Below the pieces are notes generated by a model. The model saw only the letters and a program-made list of their open reading frames with translations. It was not told the DNA's origin and did no database searches. 55,392 nucleotides of DNA from Rhodospirillaceae bacterium (GTDB taxonomy: Bacteria > Pseudomonadota > Alphaproteobacteria > CACIAM-22H2): assembly GCA_027490975.1 (NCBI GenBank), contig JAIXXA010000184.1, positions 1 to 55,392 on the forward strand. The letters are read 5' to 3'. Positions 10,769-19,556 of the stretch are shown piece after piece; position 1 is the first letter of the stretch; each line of letters starts with the position of its first letter. The translations under genes and the position numbers were made by a program.

Positions 10769-12306
10769 TGCTGGGCTTCAATCTGCCCGGCCGGTTGGTG
10801 CGCATCGCAAGGATCGCGCGCACGCTCGTCGCCTACGACGCTTTCGAAGCTTTGGGCCTGCCGAATTTGTCGCCGCTGGCCGCCCGCTTGGCCGCGCGAT
10901 TGCGCCGCCGCGATCTGCCGCAGCGCCCGGGCCAGCGTTTGGCGCTCGCCCTGGCCGAACTCGGGCCCGGCTTCGTCAAATTGGGCCAGGTGCTCTCGAC
11001 GCGCGCCGATCTCGTGGGCGAGGCGGTTGCGGGCGATCTCACCAACCTGCAAGACCAAGTGCCCGCGTTTGCGTTCGCCGAAATCGAAGCGACCCTCGAG
11101 CGCGAATTCGGCCGCCCGCTCGGCGCGCTTTACACGTCGATCGACCGCACGGCGATCGCCGCCGCCTCGATCGCCCAGGTGCATTTTGCCGTGGCGCTCG
11201 ACGGGCGCGAGGTTGCGGTCAAAGTGCTGCGACCGGGCGTGGAAGCCGCGTTCGCGCGCGACGTCGATCTGCTCGCGTGGTTCGCGTCCCTTGCCGAGCG
11301 CTTCGCGCCGAGCCTGCGCCGCTTGAAGCCGCAGGCCGTGGTCGAGACCTTGGCGCAGACCGTACGGCTCGAGATGGATCTGCGCCTGGAAGCCGCCGCC
11401 TGCGACGAGCTTGCGCAGAACTTCAAAGACGACGCCGAGTTCCGCGTGCCCAAGGTCGACTGGACGCGAACGGCCAAACGCGTGCTGACGACCGAGCGCG
11501 TAATCGGCATCCCGATCGACGAGCGCGAAAAGCTGATCGAAGCCGGCCACGATCCGCAGGAGATCGTCGCCAAGGCCGCGCGCGCTTTTTTCCGGCAGGT
11601 TTTTCGCGACGGCTATTTCCATGCCGACATGCATCCGGGCAACATGTTCGTGGCGGCCGACGGCGCGTTGGTCGCGGTCGATTTCGGCATCATGGGCCGC
11701 ATCGACCGGCCGACGCGCATCGTGCTCGCCGATATGCTGGCGGGTTTCCTCAACCAGAATTACCGGCAGGTCGCCGAGGTGCATTTCCGTGCGGGATTTG
11801 TGCCCGCTTCGCAGGATGTCGGCGCCTTCGCCCAGGCCGCCCGCGCCATCGCCGAGCCGATCCTGGGCCTGCCGCTCGAAGAGATTTCGCTCGCCCGCCT
11901 GCTCGCGCAATTGTTCGAAGTGACCGAGCAGTTCCAGATGGAAACCCAACCGCAATTGCTGCTGCTGCAGAAGAGCATGCTCGTGTGCGAGGGCGTGGGG
12001 CGGCGTCTCGACCCGCACATCAATATGTGGACCCTCGCACGGCCGCTCATCGAAGACTGGATGCTCGCCAATCGCGGGCCCTTGGCGCGCCTCGGCTTCG
12101 GCAGTGAAGCGTTGTTGGCGCGCCTGGAAGACCTGCCCGGCCTTGTCGCCAATCTCGACCGGGCGGCCGCCCAGATCGCCGGCGGCGGCGTGCGCCTGCA
12201 TCCCGACACGCTGGCCGCCTTCGGCGCCGGGCGCCAGGCGCCGCACTGGCCGTGGCTCGTGGCGGGGCTGGTTCTCGGCGCGTTTGGAATCTGGCTTTTC
12301 CATTAA
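10768..12306 (+). CDS. ubiB: UbiB-family atypical kinase (ubiquinone biosynthesis)
   Basis: ABC1/ADCK-family ATPase needed for ubiquinone synthesis. 512 residues. Visible motifs: KxGQ (FVKLGQVLSTR), Ala-rich loop AAASIAQVH, Lys in VAVKVLRPG, the catalytic-like DGYFHADMHPGN and VDFGIMGRID. A C-terminal transmembrane helix (WPWLVAGLVLGAFGIWLF) anchors it to the inner membrane. The ATG overlaps the ubiE stop. Confidence 0.95.
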   Translation: MLGFNLPGRLVRIARIARTLVAYDAFEALGLPNLSPLAARLAARLRRRDLPQRPGQRLALALAELGPGFVKLGQVLSTRADLVGEAVAGDLTNLQDQVPAFAFAEIEATLEREFGRPLGALYTSIDRTAIAAASIAQVHFAVALDGREVAVKVLRPGVEAAFARDVDLLAWFASLAERFAPSLRRLKPQAVVETLAQTVRLEMDLRLEAAACDELAQNFKDDAEFRVPKVDWTRTAKRVLTTERVIGIPIDEREKLIEAGHDPQEIVAKAARAFFRQVFRDGYFHADMHPGNMFVAADGALVAVDFGIMGRIDRPTRIVLADMLAGFLNQNYRQVAEVHFRAGFVPASQDVGAFAQAARAIAEPILGLPLEEISLARLLAQLFEVTEQFQMETQPQLLLLQKSMLVCEGVGRRLDPHINMWTLARPLIEDWMLANRGPLARLGFGSEALLARLEDLPGLVANLDRAAAQIAGGGVRLHPDTLAAFGAGRQAPHWPWLVAGLVLGAFGIWLFH

Positions 12307-12317
12307 GCGATTCCCTG

Positions 12318-12370
12318 TTGCACGCAGTGTAGTTTGTGGTTAGATTTACCCCCTCGTTTTTGGGTAAATC
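12318..12370 (+). promoter_or_regulatory. coaBC promoter with a palindrome across the -10 and leader
   Basis: TTGCAC (12318-12323), 17 bp, TAGATT (12341-12346). A perfect 9-bp inverted repeat, GATTTACCC (12343-12351) and GGGTAAATC (12362-12370), starts inside the -10 and ends 3 bp before the coaBC ATG. It could be a repressor operator or, in RNA, a hairpin covering the start. No good Shine-Dalgarno at normal spacing is present. Confidence 0.5.
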
Positions 12371-12373
12371 AGG

Positions 12374-13567
12374 ATGCTGGCCGGCAAACGCATACTTCTG
12401 ATCATCGGCGGCGGGATTGCCGCCTACAAGTCGCTCGACCTCATTCGTCGACTGCGCGAGGGCCGCGCCCTGTTGCGCTGCGTGCTGACTCCGGCGGCCA
12501 AACAGTTTGTGACTCCCTTGTCGGTCGGCACGCTGTCGCACGAGCGCGTCTACGACGATCTGTTCGACCTTACGGCCGAGCACGAGATCGGCCATATCCG
12601 GTTGGCGCGCGAATGCGATCTTGTGCTGGTCGCACCCGCCACCGCCGATCTATTGGCCAAGATCGCGCTGGGTCTTGCCAACGATCTTGCCAGCACCGTG
12701 CTGCTCGCAACCGACCGGCCGATTTTCGTCGCCCCCGCCATGAACCATGTGATGTGGGCCAACGCCGCCACGCAAGAGAACGTCGCAAAGCTTGCGGCAC
12801 GCGGCGTGACGGTCCTGGGCCCCGATGCCGGCGAATTGGCCGAAGGCGAAATCGGCCTTGGCCGCATGCGCGAGCCGGCCGCCCTTGCCGCATCGATCGC
12901 CGAATATTTGGCGGCGTTTGCGCCGCTCGCGGGCAAGCGCGCGCTCGTCACCAGCGGCCCGACCTACGAGCCCATCGATCCCGTGCGCTATATCGCCAAC
13001 CGCTCGTCTGGCAAACAGGGCCACGCGATCGCCGCCGCCCTTGCAAGCTTGGGGGCCGAAACCACGCTCGTGAGCGGGCCAACGCGCCTCGCCGATCCGC
13101 CGGGCTGCCGCGTAGTGCATATCGAAACCGCGCAAGAGATGCTGGCTGCCAGCTTGGCCGCCCTGCCCGCCGACATTGCCGTGTGCGCGGCGGCCGTTGC
13201 CGATTGGCGGCCGGCCCATGCGGCCGTCTCCAAGCTCAAGAAAGACGGCAAGGCCCCGCAGGCTTTGGCGCTCGCCGAAAATCCCGACATTCTGGCGACC
13301 TTGGCGCAGAACGTGGCGCGCCCGCGCCTCGTCGTCGGCTTCGCCGCCGAGACCGACGATCTTCTGGCGCACGCCGCCGCCAAGCGCGTGCGCAAAGGCT
13401 GCGACTGGATCGTCGCCAACGACGTGTCGCCCGCAACGGGCACATTCGGGGGCGATGCCAACACCGTCCATATCGTCGATGCGGCCGGCACCGAAACCTG
13501 GGCGCCGATGTCCAAAAAAGACGTGGCGGCCCGCTTGGCCGCGCGCATCGCAAGAGCCCTCGCATGA
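12374..13567 (+). CDS. coaBC: Bifunctional phosphopantothenoylcysteine decarboxylase/synthetase
   Basis: Makes 4'-phosphopantetheine from phosphopantothenate and cysteine in CoA synthesis. 397 residues. The N-terminal CoaC flavodoxin-like domain shows [13 protein letters not shown], active-site His74 (IGHIRLARE) and PAMN (121-124). The C-terminal CoaB domain begins [26 protein letters not shown] and carries AVADWRP. The substrate-clamp motif, ACGDIGPGRM in E. coli, reads [10 protein letters not shown] here, so the Cys158 equivalent is Glu157. The stop overlaps the dut start. Confidence 0.95.
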   Translation: MLAGKRILLIIGGGIAAYKSLDLIRRLREGRALLRCVLTPAAKQFVTPLSVGTLSHERVYDDLFDLTAEHEIGHIRLARECDLVLVAPATADLLAKIALGLANDLASTVLLATDRPIFVAPAMNHVMWANAATQENVAKLAARGVTVLGPDAGELAEGEIGLGRMREPAALAASIAEYLAAFAPLAGKRALVTSGPTYEPIDPVRYIANRSSGKQGHAIAAALASLGAETTLVSGPTRLADPPGCRVVHIETAQEMLAASLAALPADIAVCAAAVADWRPAHAAVSKLKKDGKAPQALALAENPDILATLAQNVARPRLVVGFAAETDDLLAHAAAKRVRKGCDWIVANDVSPATGTFGGDANTVHIVDAAGTETWAPMSKKDVAARLAARIARALA

Positions 13568-14019
13568 ACGCGCATCTCGTGAAGATTCCGCTCGTGCGCC
13601 TGCCGCATGCGGCCGACCTGCCGGTGCCGAGCTATGCGACGGCAGGGGCCGCCGGCCTCGACCTGCTGGCCGCGATCGACACGCCGGTCGATCTTGCCCC
13701 GCGCCAGTACAAGCTGATCCCGACAGGTATCGCGATCGCCTTGCCGCACGGTTACGAAGCGCAAGTGCGCCCGCGCTCAGGCCTCGCGCTCAAACACGGG
13801 CTTACGGTCCTCAACGCGCCCGGCACGGTCGATGCCGACTACCGCGGCGAGATCGGCGCACTCCTCATCAATCATGGCGAAGCCGTCATTCGCCTCGAAC
13901 GCGGCATGCGCATCGCCCAGTTGGTGATCGCCGCCGTCGCCCAAGCGCATTTCGTCGAATGCGCGTCTCTCCCCCCCACGGTGCGCGCCGAAGGCGGCTT
14001 CGGCTCCACAGGAACATAG
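13564..14019 (+). CDS. dut: Deoxyuridine 5'-triphosphate nucleotidohydrolase (dUTPase)
   Basis: Hydrolyses dUTP to dUMP, keeping uracil out of DNA. 151 residues, trimeric type. The five motifs are visible: [38 protein letters not shown] and [10 protein letters not shown] at the C-terminus. The ATG overlaps the coaBC stop by 4 bp, a common alphaproteobacterial pairing. Confidence 0.97.
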   Translation: MNAHLVKIPLVRLPHAADLPVPSYATAGAAGLDLLAAIDTPVDLAPRQYKLIPTGIAIALPHGYEAQVRPRSGLALKHGLTVLNAPGTVDADYRGEIGALLINHGEAVIRLERGMRIAQLVIAAVAQAHFVECASLPPTVRAEGGFGSTGT

Positions 14020-14034
14020 GAATCACAAACCCCC

Positions 14035-14466
14035 ATGCTTCGCCTGACCAAAAAACTGCTGTTCGGCCTCGAGGCCGTGCTCGACATCGCCTACAACGCG
14101 AAGGCGCGCCCTGTGCAGGCCGCCGCCATCACGCGTCGCCAAGGCATTCCGAAGCGCTATCTCGAACAGGTGCTGCAAGCGCTGGTGCGCGACGGCATGC
14201 TGATCGGCCAGCGCGGCCCCAAGGGCGGATATCGCCTGGCCAAAGAAGCGAGCGCGATCTCGGTCGCCGACATCGTGCGCATCGTGCGCACGATCGAAGC
14301 GACGCCCGATCCGCTGATCGGAGCGCCGGCCTCGGCCCTCGGCCATCGCATCGTGCGGCCGATCTGGCAGGAGTTGCAGGCCCGCCAGATCGCGGCCCTT
14401 GAAGCCTTGTCGCTCGCCGATCTCATCGAGCGCGCCAAGGCCCAAGGCGTCGAGGCGGAGACGTAA
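14035..14466 (+). CDS. Rrf2-family transcriptional regulator
   Basis: 143 residues. The N-terminal winged helix of the Rrf2/IscR/NsrR family is visible: LTKKLLFGLEAVLDIA, then IPKRYLEQVLQALVRDGMLIGQRGPKGGYRLA. Unlike IscR or NsrR it contains no cysteine at all, so it cannot bind the usual [Fe-S] cluster. It may be a cluster-free regulator sensing something else. It lies between dut (15 bp) and moeB (7 bp) in the same operon. Confidence 0.85.
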   Translation: MLRLTKKLLFGLEAVLDIAYNAKARPVQAAAITRRQGIPKRYLEQVLQALVRDGMLIGQRGPKGGYRLAKEASAISVADIVRIVRTIEATPDPLIGAPASALGHRIVRPIWQELQARQIAALEALSLADLIERAKAQGVEAET

Positions 14467-14473
14467 AGCAGCG

Positions 14474-15289
14474 ATGGACTCGGCGAATGGATCGGCGGGC
14501 GCCTTCAAGGAACTCACCGACGCGCAATTCACGCGCTATGCGCGCCATCTCATCCTCGACGAAGTCGGCGAGACTGGCCAAGCCAAGCTCCTCGCGAGCC
14601 GCGTGCTGATCGTGGGCGCAGGCGGTCTCGGCTCGCCTGTCGCCCTCTATCTCGCGGCGGCAGGCGTTGGCACGCTCGGCCTCGTCGATTTCGACGTCGT
14701 CGATGCCACGAACCTGCAGCGCCAGATCCTGCACGGTACCGCCGATATCGGGCGCGCGAAGGTCGACAGTGCCGCCGATACGCTGAAGCGCTTGGATGCG
14801 GGAATCGCGGTCGAGATCCACCGCACGCGGCTCGACAAAGGCAATGTCGACGCCCTCGTGCGCGGCTACGATCTTGTGATCGACGGCTCCGACAATTTCG
14901 CCACGCGCTATCTCGTTCACGATGCCTGCTATTTCGCGCACAAGACGCTCGTGGCGGGCGCCTTGCTGCGCTTCGAGGGCCAGCTATCCACCTATAAAGC
15001 GCATGCGGGCAAGACGGCCTGCTATCGCTGCCTCTTTCCCACCCAGCCGCCTGCCGACCTCGTGCCGCGCTGCGAAGAGGCGGGCATTCTGGGTGCCGTT
15101 GCGGGCGTGATCGGCACGCTGCAGGCAACCGAAGCCCTCAAAGAACTGCTGGGCCTGGGAACGAGCCTTGCAGGCCGGCTGCTGATCTACGACGCGCTCG
15201 ACACCAATTTCCGCAAGATCGCGGTCCCACGCGATCCCGCTTGTGCTTTGTGCGGAACCCAGCCGACGATTCTGCCGCCGGCACCATAA
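14474..15289 (+). CDS. moeB: HesA/MoeB/ThiF-family E1-like adenylyltransferase
   Basis: Adenylates the C-terminal glycine of a ubiquitin-like sulfur carrier such as MoaD or ThiS, for molybdopterin or thiamine synthesis. 271 residues from the ATG at 14474. ATP-binding VLIVGAGGLGSPVALYLAAAGVG and the R-finger region DATNLQRQILH are present, with two zinc pairs, CYRC and CALC. MoeB and ThiF cannot be separated by sequence alone, and no moaD or thiS is in the window. Confidence 0.88.
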   Translation: MDSANGSAGAFKELTDAQFTRYARHLILDEVGETGQAKLLASRVLIVGAGGLGSPVALYLAAAGVGTLGLVDFDVVDATNLQRQILHGTADIGRAKVDSAADTLKRLDAGIAVEIHRTRLDKGNVDALVRGYDLVIDGSDNFATRYLVHDACYFAHKTLVAGALLRFEGQLSTYKAHAGKTACYRCLFPTQPPADLVPRCEEAGILGAVAGVIGTLQATEALKELLGLGTSLAGRLLIYDALDTNFRKIAVPRDPACALCGTQPTILPPAP

Positions 15290-15295
15290 GCGCTC

Positions 15296-15325
15296 TTGCT
15301 CTTGGCCACCGCCTGCCCCGATAAT
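15296..15325 (+). promoter_or_regulatory. Predicted promoter of the exported cyclophilin
   Basis: TTGCTC (15296-15301), 18 bp, GATAAT (15320-15325), in the 75-bp gap after moeB. The leader would be about 33 nt. Confidence 0.4.
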
Positions 15326-15364
15326 CGCGCCGTTTTTGTCCTCCCCCAACTCGGGTCTTCGGCC

Positions 15365-15904
15365 ATGCGCATTTTCCGTTTTCTCGTCGTTGCGTTTCTT
15401 CTTGTCGCGTTCGGCACCCCTGCGCAGGCGCAAGCGCCCGTCGATCGCGAGAATCTCCTCTATATCGATCTCGATTACGGCCGCGTGGTGATCCGCCTGC
15501 GCCCCGACATTGCCCCCCGCCATGTCGAGCGCGTGAAGGAGCTTGCACGCGCCAAATTCTACGACGGCCAGGTCTTCCATCGCGTGATCGAAGGCTTCAT
15601 GGCGCAGACGGGCGATCCGACGGGTACGGGGCGCAGCGGCTCGGGCCGAAACATCAACGCCGAATTCAGCCGCGTGCCGTTCGAGCGCGGCGTGGTGGGT
15701 GCGGCGCGCGCGCAGAACCCCAATTCGGCCGACAGCCAGTTCTTCATCATGTTCGCGCGCGCCCAGAGCCTCGACGGCCAATACACCGTGTGGGGCCAGG
15801 TGATCTCGGGCATGGAACATGTCGACCGCATCCGCCGCGGCGAGCCGCCCGCCCGCCCCGACCGCATGCTGCGCGTGCAGGTCGCCGCCGACGCACCCAA
15901 TTGA
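15365..15904 (+). CDS. Exported cyclophilin-type peptidyl-prolyl isomerase
   Basis: Accelerates proline cis/trans isomerisation during folding. 179 residues. Residues 1-23 (MRIFRFLVVAFLLVAFGTPAQAQ) form a Sec signal peptide, so the enzyme acts in the periplasm. The cyclophilin core includes FYDGQVFHRVIEGFMAQTGDPTGTG (Arg/Phe/Met active-site residues), ARAQNPNSADSQFFIM and GQYTVWGQV. A longer start at 15296 would place non-signal residues before the signal peptide and is rejected. It is followed after 40 bp by a cytoplasmic paralogue. Confidence 0.93.
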   Translation: MRIFRFLVVAFLLVAFGTPAQAQAPVDRENLLYIDLDYGRVVIRLRPDIAPRHVERVKELARAKFYDGQVFHRVIEGFMAQTGDPTGTGRSGSGRNINAEFSRVPFERGVVGAARAQNPNSADSQFFIMFARAQSLDGQYTVWGQVISGMEHVDRIRRGEPPARPDRMLRVQVAADAPN

Positions 15905-15944
15905 TTTTCCTTCCGACAAGCCTCCAGAAAAAAGGACGACGACC

Positions 15945-16412
15945 ATGACGGCCGATCTTGCGAACACGCTCTATCTCGATCTGGAATGGGGGCGTGTGAC
16001 GATCGAACTGCGTCCGGACCTCGCCCCCGGCCATTGCGCGCGCATCCGCGAACTCGCCGGCGAAGGCTTCTACGACGGCATCGTGTTCCATCGCGTGATC
16101 GACGGCTTCATGGCCCAGACGGGCGATCCCACGGGGACCGGCATGGGCGGCTCGACCAAGGGCAATCTGCGCGCCGAATTCTCAAAGGCGCCGTTCGACC
16201 GCGGTGTGGTGGGTGCGGCGCGCGCGCAGAACCCGAACTCGGCCGACAGCCAGTTTTTCATCATGCTCGACGACGGCCATTTCCTGAACGGCCAATACAC
16301 CGTGTGGGGCAAGGTCGTGGACGGCATGGACCATGTCGACCGCATCGCCAAGGGCGAACCGCCCAAGAAGCCCGACAAGATCGTCAAGATGTCGCTGGCC
16401 GAAGCGACGTAA
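15945..16412 (+). CDS. Cytoplasmic cyclophilin-type peptidyl-prolyl isomerase
   Basis: 155 residues, no signal peptide, otherwise the same fold as its upstream neighbour: FYDGIVFHRVIDGFMAQTGDPTGTG, ARAQNPNSADSQFFIMLDD and GQYTVWGKV. A good ribosome site (AAAGGA) precedes the ATG. The pair looks like a local duplication in which one copy gained or lost an export signal. It ends 9 bp from the convergent lpxL-type gene with no obvious terminator between. Confidence 0.94.
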   Translation: MTADLANTLYLDLEWGRVTIELRPDLAPGHCARIRELAGEGFYDGIVFHRVIDGFMAQTGDPTGTGMGGSTKGNLRAEFSKAPFDRGVVGAARAQNPNSADSQFFIMLDDGHFLNGQYTVWGKVVDGMDHVDRIAKGEPPKKPDKIVKMSLAEAT

Positions 16413-16421
16413 GTCTAGACG

Positions 16422-17315
16422 TCACGCGTCCGGCCAGCGGCGGTGCAACCACAGCCACTGGCCGGGACGCGCCCGGATCCATCTTTCGAGATCGTTGTTA
16501 ATTGCCGCCAAGATCGCCATTTGGCGGTCTTTTTCGTTGTTGCCCTGCAGGGTCGCAAAATCCATCGGCGCGCCGACCGTCACGGCAAAGCGTGCCGCAC
16601 GCCCCAGCCGCTCGATGCGCACCGGCAACAACGCGCAATTGAAGCGCAACGCAAGCGCGCCCACGGCCGGCGCGGTCATCGCGGGCACGCCGAAAAAAGG
16701 GACGGCCACGCCGTCGTTCATTTTCTGGTCGAGCAGCATGCCGAGCGCCTTGCCGGCCTTCAGCGCTTCGATGGCGAGTTTCGCCCCTTTCTTGCCTTTC
16801 GGAATCAGGCCCGCCGAAATCGCCCCGCGTCCGGCATGGAACAGTTTTTCGACGTAGGGGTTGTTGGCTTCACGATAGACCAGCATCACGCGCGTGCCGA
16901 AGCCGGCGGCCGTGACCGTGCCCATCTCCCAATTGGCGAGGTGGCCCGCATAAAAAATGATCGGCCTGCCGGCTTGCTTGGCGGCATCGATATGCTCGCC
17001 CCCCGTCGCGGCAATGCGCGCATTGGCACCGTCGATCGTGAACTTGTGCAGATGCGGATATTCGGCGGCCGTGCGGCCGAGATTGTCCCACATCTCGACG
17101 ATCGCCGTTTCGATGCCGTCGGGCCCGAGCTCGGGCATGAAACGCTCGAGATTGCGGCGCGCGCGACGCGTGAGGGGCAGCCGGGGCCCGATCGTGCGCC
17201 CGACCGCGCCGCCGATCGCGGATGCAAAATCGAGCGGCAACAGCCCGAGCAGGCGATAGAGCCCGACCACAAAGATCGCTTCGCCGAAATACCGCAGCCG
17301 CGCGAACAGGCTCAT
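16422..17315 (-). CDS. LpxL/HtrB-type lipid A acyltransferase
   Basis: Inner-membrane acyl-ACP-dependent acyltransferase that adds a secondary acyl chain to Kdo-lipid A. 297 residues from the ATG at 17315. An N-terminal hydrophobic segment (AIFVVGLYRLLGLLPLDFASAIGG) is followed by the catalytic HX4E motif HLANWE and a late LLPVRIERLGR segment typical of the family. The ATG overlaps the lpxK stop (ATGA). It is last gene in the DUF374-waaA-lpxK-lpxL operon. LpxL versus LpxM cannot be told here. Confidence 0.88.
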   Translation of the reverse strand: MSLFARLRYFGEAIFVVGLYRLLGLLPLDFASAIGGAVGRTIGPRLPLTRRARRNLERFMPELGPDGIETAIVEMWDNLGRTAAEYPHLHKFTIDGANARIAATGGEHIDAAKQAGRPIIFYAGHLANWEMGTVTAAGFGTRVMLVYREANNPYVEKLFHAGRGAISAGLIPKGKKGAKLAIEALKAGKALGMLLDQKMNDGVAVPFFGVPAMTAPAVGALALRFNCALLPVRIERLGRAARFAVTVGAPMDFATLQGNNEKDRQMAILAAINNDLERWIRARPGQWLWLHRRWPDA

Positions 17316-18283
17316 TTGCGCGCCCCGGCCAGCCCCTGGGCCAGCACGCGCAGCAAGGCGGGCGGATCGGCGAAACGCAGCTCGACCGGCACGGTGCGTA
17401 TCTGTGCGGCGAGGTCCGCCGGCAGGCGCACAAAATCCTTTTCGGTCGTGACGAGGATGGCGTGCTGCTCTTTTGCGATGGTCAGCAATCGTTCGATTTG
17501 GCGGCGCTTGTAGGCGTGGTGGTCGGCGAAAGGATAGGTGCCGCGCGTCGCCGCACCGAGGCCTGCGAGCGTGTCGAAGAATTTCTGCGGCCGCCCAATG
17601 CCGGCAAAGGCCACGACCGGCACGCCTGCCCATGCCGCCTTGTCCGTCGGCACCAGATCGGCGCGCAGAACGGGGCCGCCAAAGCCGAAGGCAGCGGCAT
17701 TTGCGTCTGCGCCGATCATCACGAGTGCGTGCGCGCGCGCAAAACCGGTCGCGACCGGCTCGCGCAACGGGCCCGCCGGAAACACATTGCGGTTGCCGAA
17801 CCCCGCCGCCCCGTCGACCACGACCAGCGACAGCGTCTTTTCGATCTGCGGATTCTGGAAACCGTCGTCCATCAGCAGCAGATCCGCCCCCTCGGCGATG
17901 GCCGCTTCGGCGCCCGCCTTGCGGTCGCGCGCGACATAGACGGGGGCTGCCCGTGCGAGCAGCAGCGGCTCGTCGCCAACATCGCGCGCCGTGTGCTGGG
18001 CGGGATCGACGCGCAAGGGCCCGCGCATCCGCCCGCCATAGCCGCGGCTCAAAATGGCCACGCGTCGCCCTTGGCCGTTCAGCGTTTGGGCAAGGACCGC
18101 AACGGTCGGCGTTTTGCCAGTGCCGCCGACGGTGAGATTGCCCACACACACGACCGGAACGGGCGCGCGCCACGGCTCCGCAAATCGGCGGCGCAGATCG
18201 CCGCCCAGCGCATAGGCAGCACCGAACGGCGCCAACGCGCGCGCAAGGCCGCCGCGCTTTGTCCAGAATTCAGGCGCGCGCAT
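17312..18283 (-). CDS. lpxK: Tetraacyldisaccharide 4'-kinase
   Basis: Phosphorylates the 4' position of the lipid A disaccharide at the inner membrane. 323 residues. The N-terminus [28 protein letters not shown] is family-like. Walker A VGGTGKTP lies at about 52-59, with SRGYGG and DDGFQNP, the latter typical of LpxK. It overlaps waaA by 14 bp at its start and the lpxL-type gene by 4 bp at its end. Confidence 0.95.
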   Translation of the reverse strand: MRAPEFWTKRGGLARALAPFGAAYALGGDLRRRFAEPWRAPVPVVCVGNLTVGGTGKTPTVAVLAQTLNGQGRRVAILSRGYGGRMRGPLRVDPAQHTARDVGDEPLLLARAAPVYVARDRKAGAEAAIAEGADLLLMDDGFQNPQIEKTLSLVVVDGAAGFGNRNVFPAGPLREPVATGFARAHALVMIGADANAAAFGFGGPVLRADLVPTDKAAWAGVPVVAFAGIGRPQKFFDTLAGLGAATRGTYPFADHHAYKRRQIERLLTIAKEQHAILVTTEKDFVRLPADLAAQIRTVPVELRFADPPALLRVLAQGLAGARK

Positions 18284-19556
18284 GGTCGAGCGCCTCCGGC
18301 CCGAGACCGATCAGCACGGGCCCAAGGGCTGCGAGCACGCGTTCGACCGTGCCCGCCCCTTGTGCGGCGAACGAAGCCGCGGCGGCCCCTTCGCGCGCAA
18401 CCAAGGCCGGATCGGCAAGGCGGCTTGCAACCCACGCGGCAAGTGCGCCCGCATCGGCAACGCGGGTGGCGGCGCCGGCGGCGCCCAGCGCTTGCGCGAT
18501 CTCGGAAAAATTCTCCATCGACGGACCGAAGGCAAGGGCGGCACCCGCGCGCGCAGGCTCGAGCGGGTTGTGCCCGCCATGCGGCTCGAGCGAGCCGCCG
18601 ACGAACGCGATCGGACAAGCTTGGTAGAACAGCCCAAGCTCGCCCATCGTGTCGGCGATGTAGACGGCCCCGGGCGCAAACGCCTGCCCGCGGCTGCGCA
18701 AACGCACCTCCAAGCCGCGCGCTTGGGCGGCGGCCGCCATTTCGGGTCCGCGTTCGGCATGGCGTGGTACGAGCACGAGGGCCGCTCGGCCTTCGAGCTT
18801 GTGCTGCGCTGCGAGAATGGCGCCAAGTTCGATCGGATGGATCTGGGCGGCAAGCCAGCGCGGCTGCGCGCCGGCCTCGGCTGCAAAAGCCGCCAACGCC
18901 GCCGCATCGACCGCGAGCTTGGGGGCGTCGTGTTTGAGATTGCCGATCGCAGCCGTTCGGCCAAGGCCCAGCGCCCGCAAGCGTTCGGCGATCTCTTCGC
19001 TTTGCGCGAGCGCGACGGCAAACGCCTCGAAGGGCGGGGCGAACACGCGGCGTGCTTGCATCCAGCGTTTGGCCGAGCGCGCGGTGATGCGCGCATTGAC
19101 GAGGGCCGCCGGGATGCGCCGGGCGGCCACCTGCCCCAGCAGATTGGGCCACAATTCGCTTTCGAGCCACAGCACCGCATCGGGTCGCCAATGGTCGAGG
19201 AACGCGGCCACCCAGCGCGGCACGTCGAGCGGCACGAATTGGTGGAAGGCGCGCACGCCGTCGAGCTCGCGCGCCAGCATCTGCGCGGAGCTGAGCGATC
19301 CGGTCGTGACCAGGATCGACAAAGCCGGGCGCGACGCAAGCAAGCGGCGCAGCAGCGGCAGCACCGAGCGCGCCTCGCCGAGCGACGCACCATGGATCCA
19401 CAGCAGCTTGCCCGCCGGGCGCGGCCGACCGGCGCGGCCCTTGCGCTCGCCGAGCCGCGACGCATCTTCCTTGCCGCGCGCAACGCGACGGGCGAGCAGC
19501 AGATCGAGGGCCGGCACGCTTGCCGCCGCAAGGCCGCGATAGAGGGCGCGCATCAT
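18270..19556 (-). CDS. waaA: 3-deoxy-D-manno-octulosonic acid (Kdo) transferase
   Basis: Transfers Kdo from CMP-Kdo to lipid A precursor. 428 residues from the ATG at 19556. Catalytic Glu61 is in WIHGASLGEARSV. Other markers are LWLESELWPNLL, NARIT and the C-terminal GGHNPLEPA. Two adjacent ATGs (19556 and 19553) are possible; the first overlaps the DUF374 stop. Whether it adds one or two Kdo residues cannot be read from sequence. Confidence 0.95.
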   Translation of the reverse strand: MMRALYRGLAAASVPALDLLLARRVARGKEDASRLGERKGRAGRPRPAGKLLWIHGASLGEARSVLPLLRRLLASRPALSILVTTGSLSSAQMLARELDGVRAFHQFVPLDVPRWVAAFLDHWRPDAVLWLESELWPNLLGQVAARRIPAALVNARITARSAKRWMQARRVFAPPFEAFAVALAQSEEIAERLRALGLGRTAAIGNLKHDAPKLAVDAAALAAFAAEAGAQPRWLAAQIHPIELGAILAAQHKLEGRAALVLVPRHAERGPEMAAAAQARGLEVRLRSRGQAFAPGAVYIADTMGELGLFYQACPIAFVGGSLEPHGGHNPLEPARAGAALAFGPSMENFSEIAQALGAAGAATRVADAGALAAWVASRLADPALVAREGAAAASFAAQGAGTVERVLAALGPVLIGLGPEALDHARA

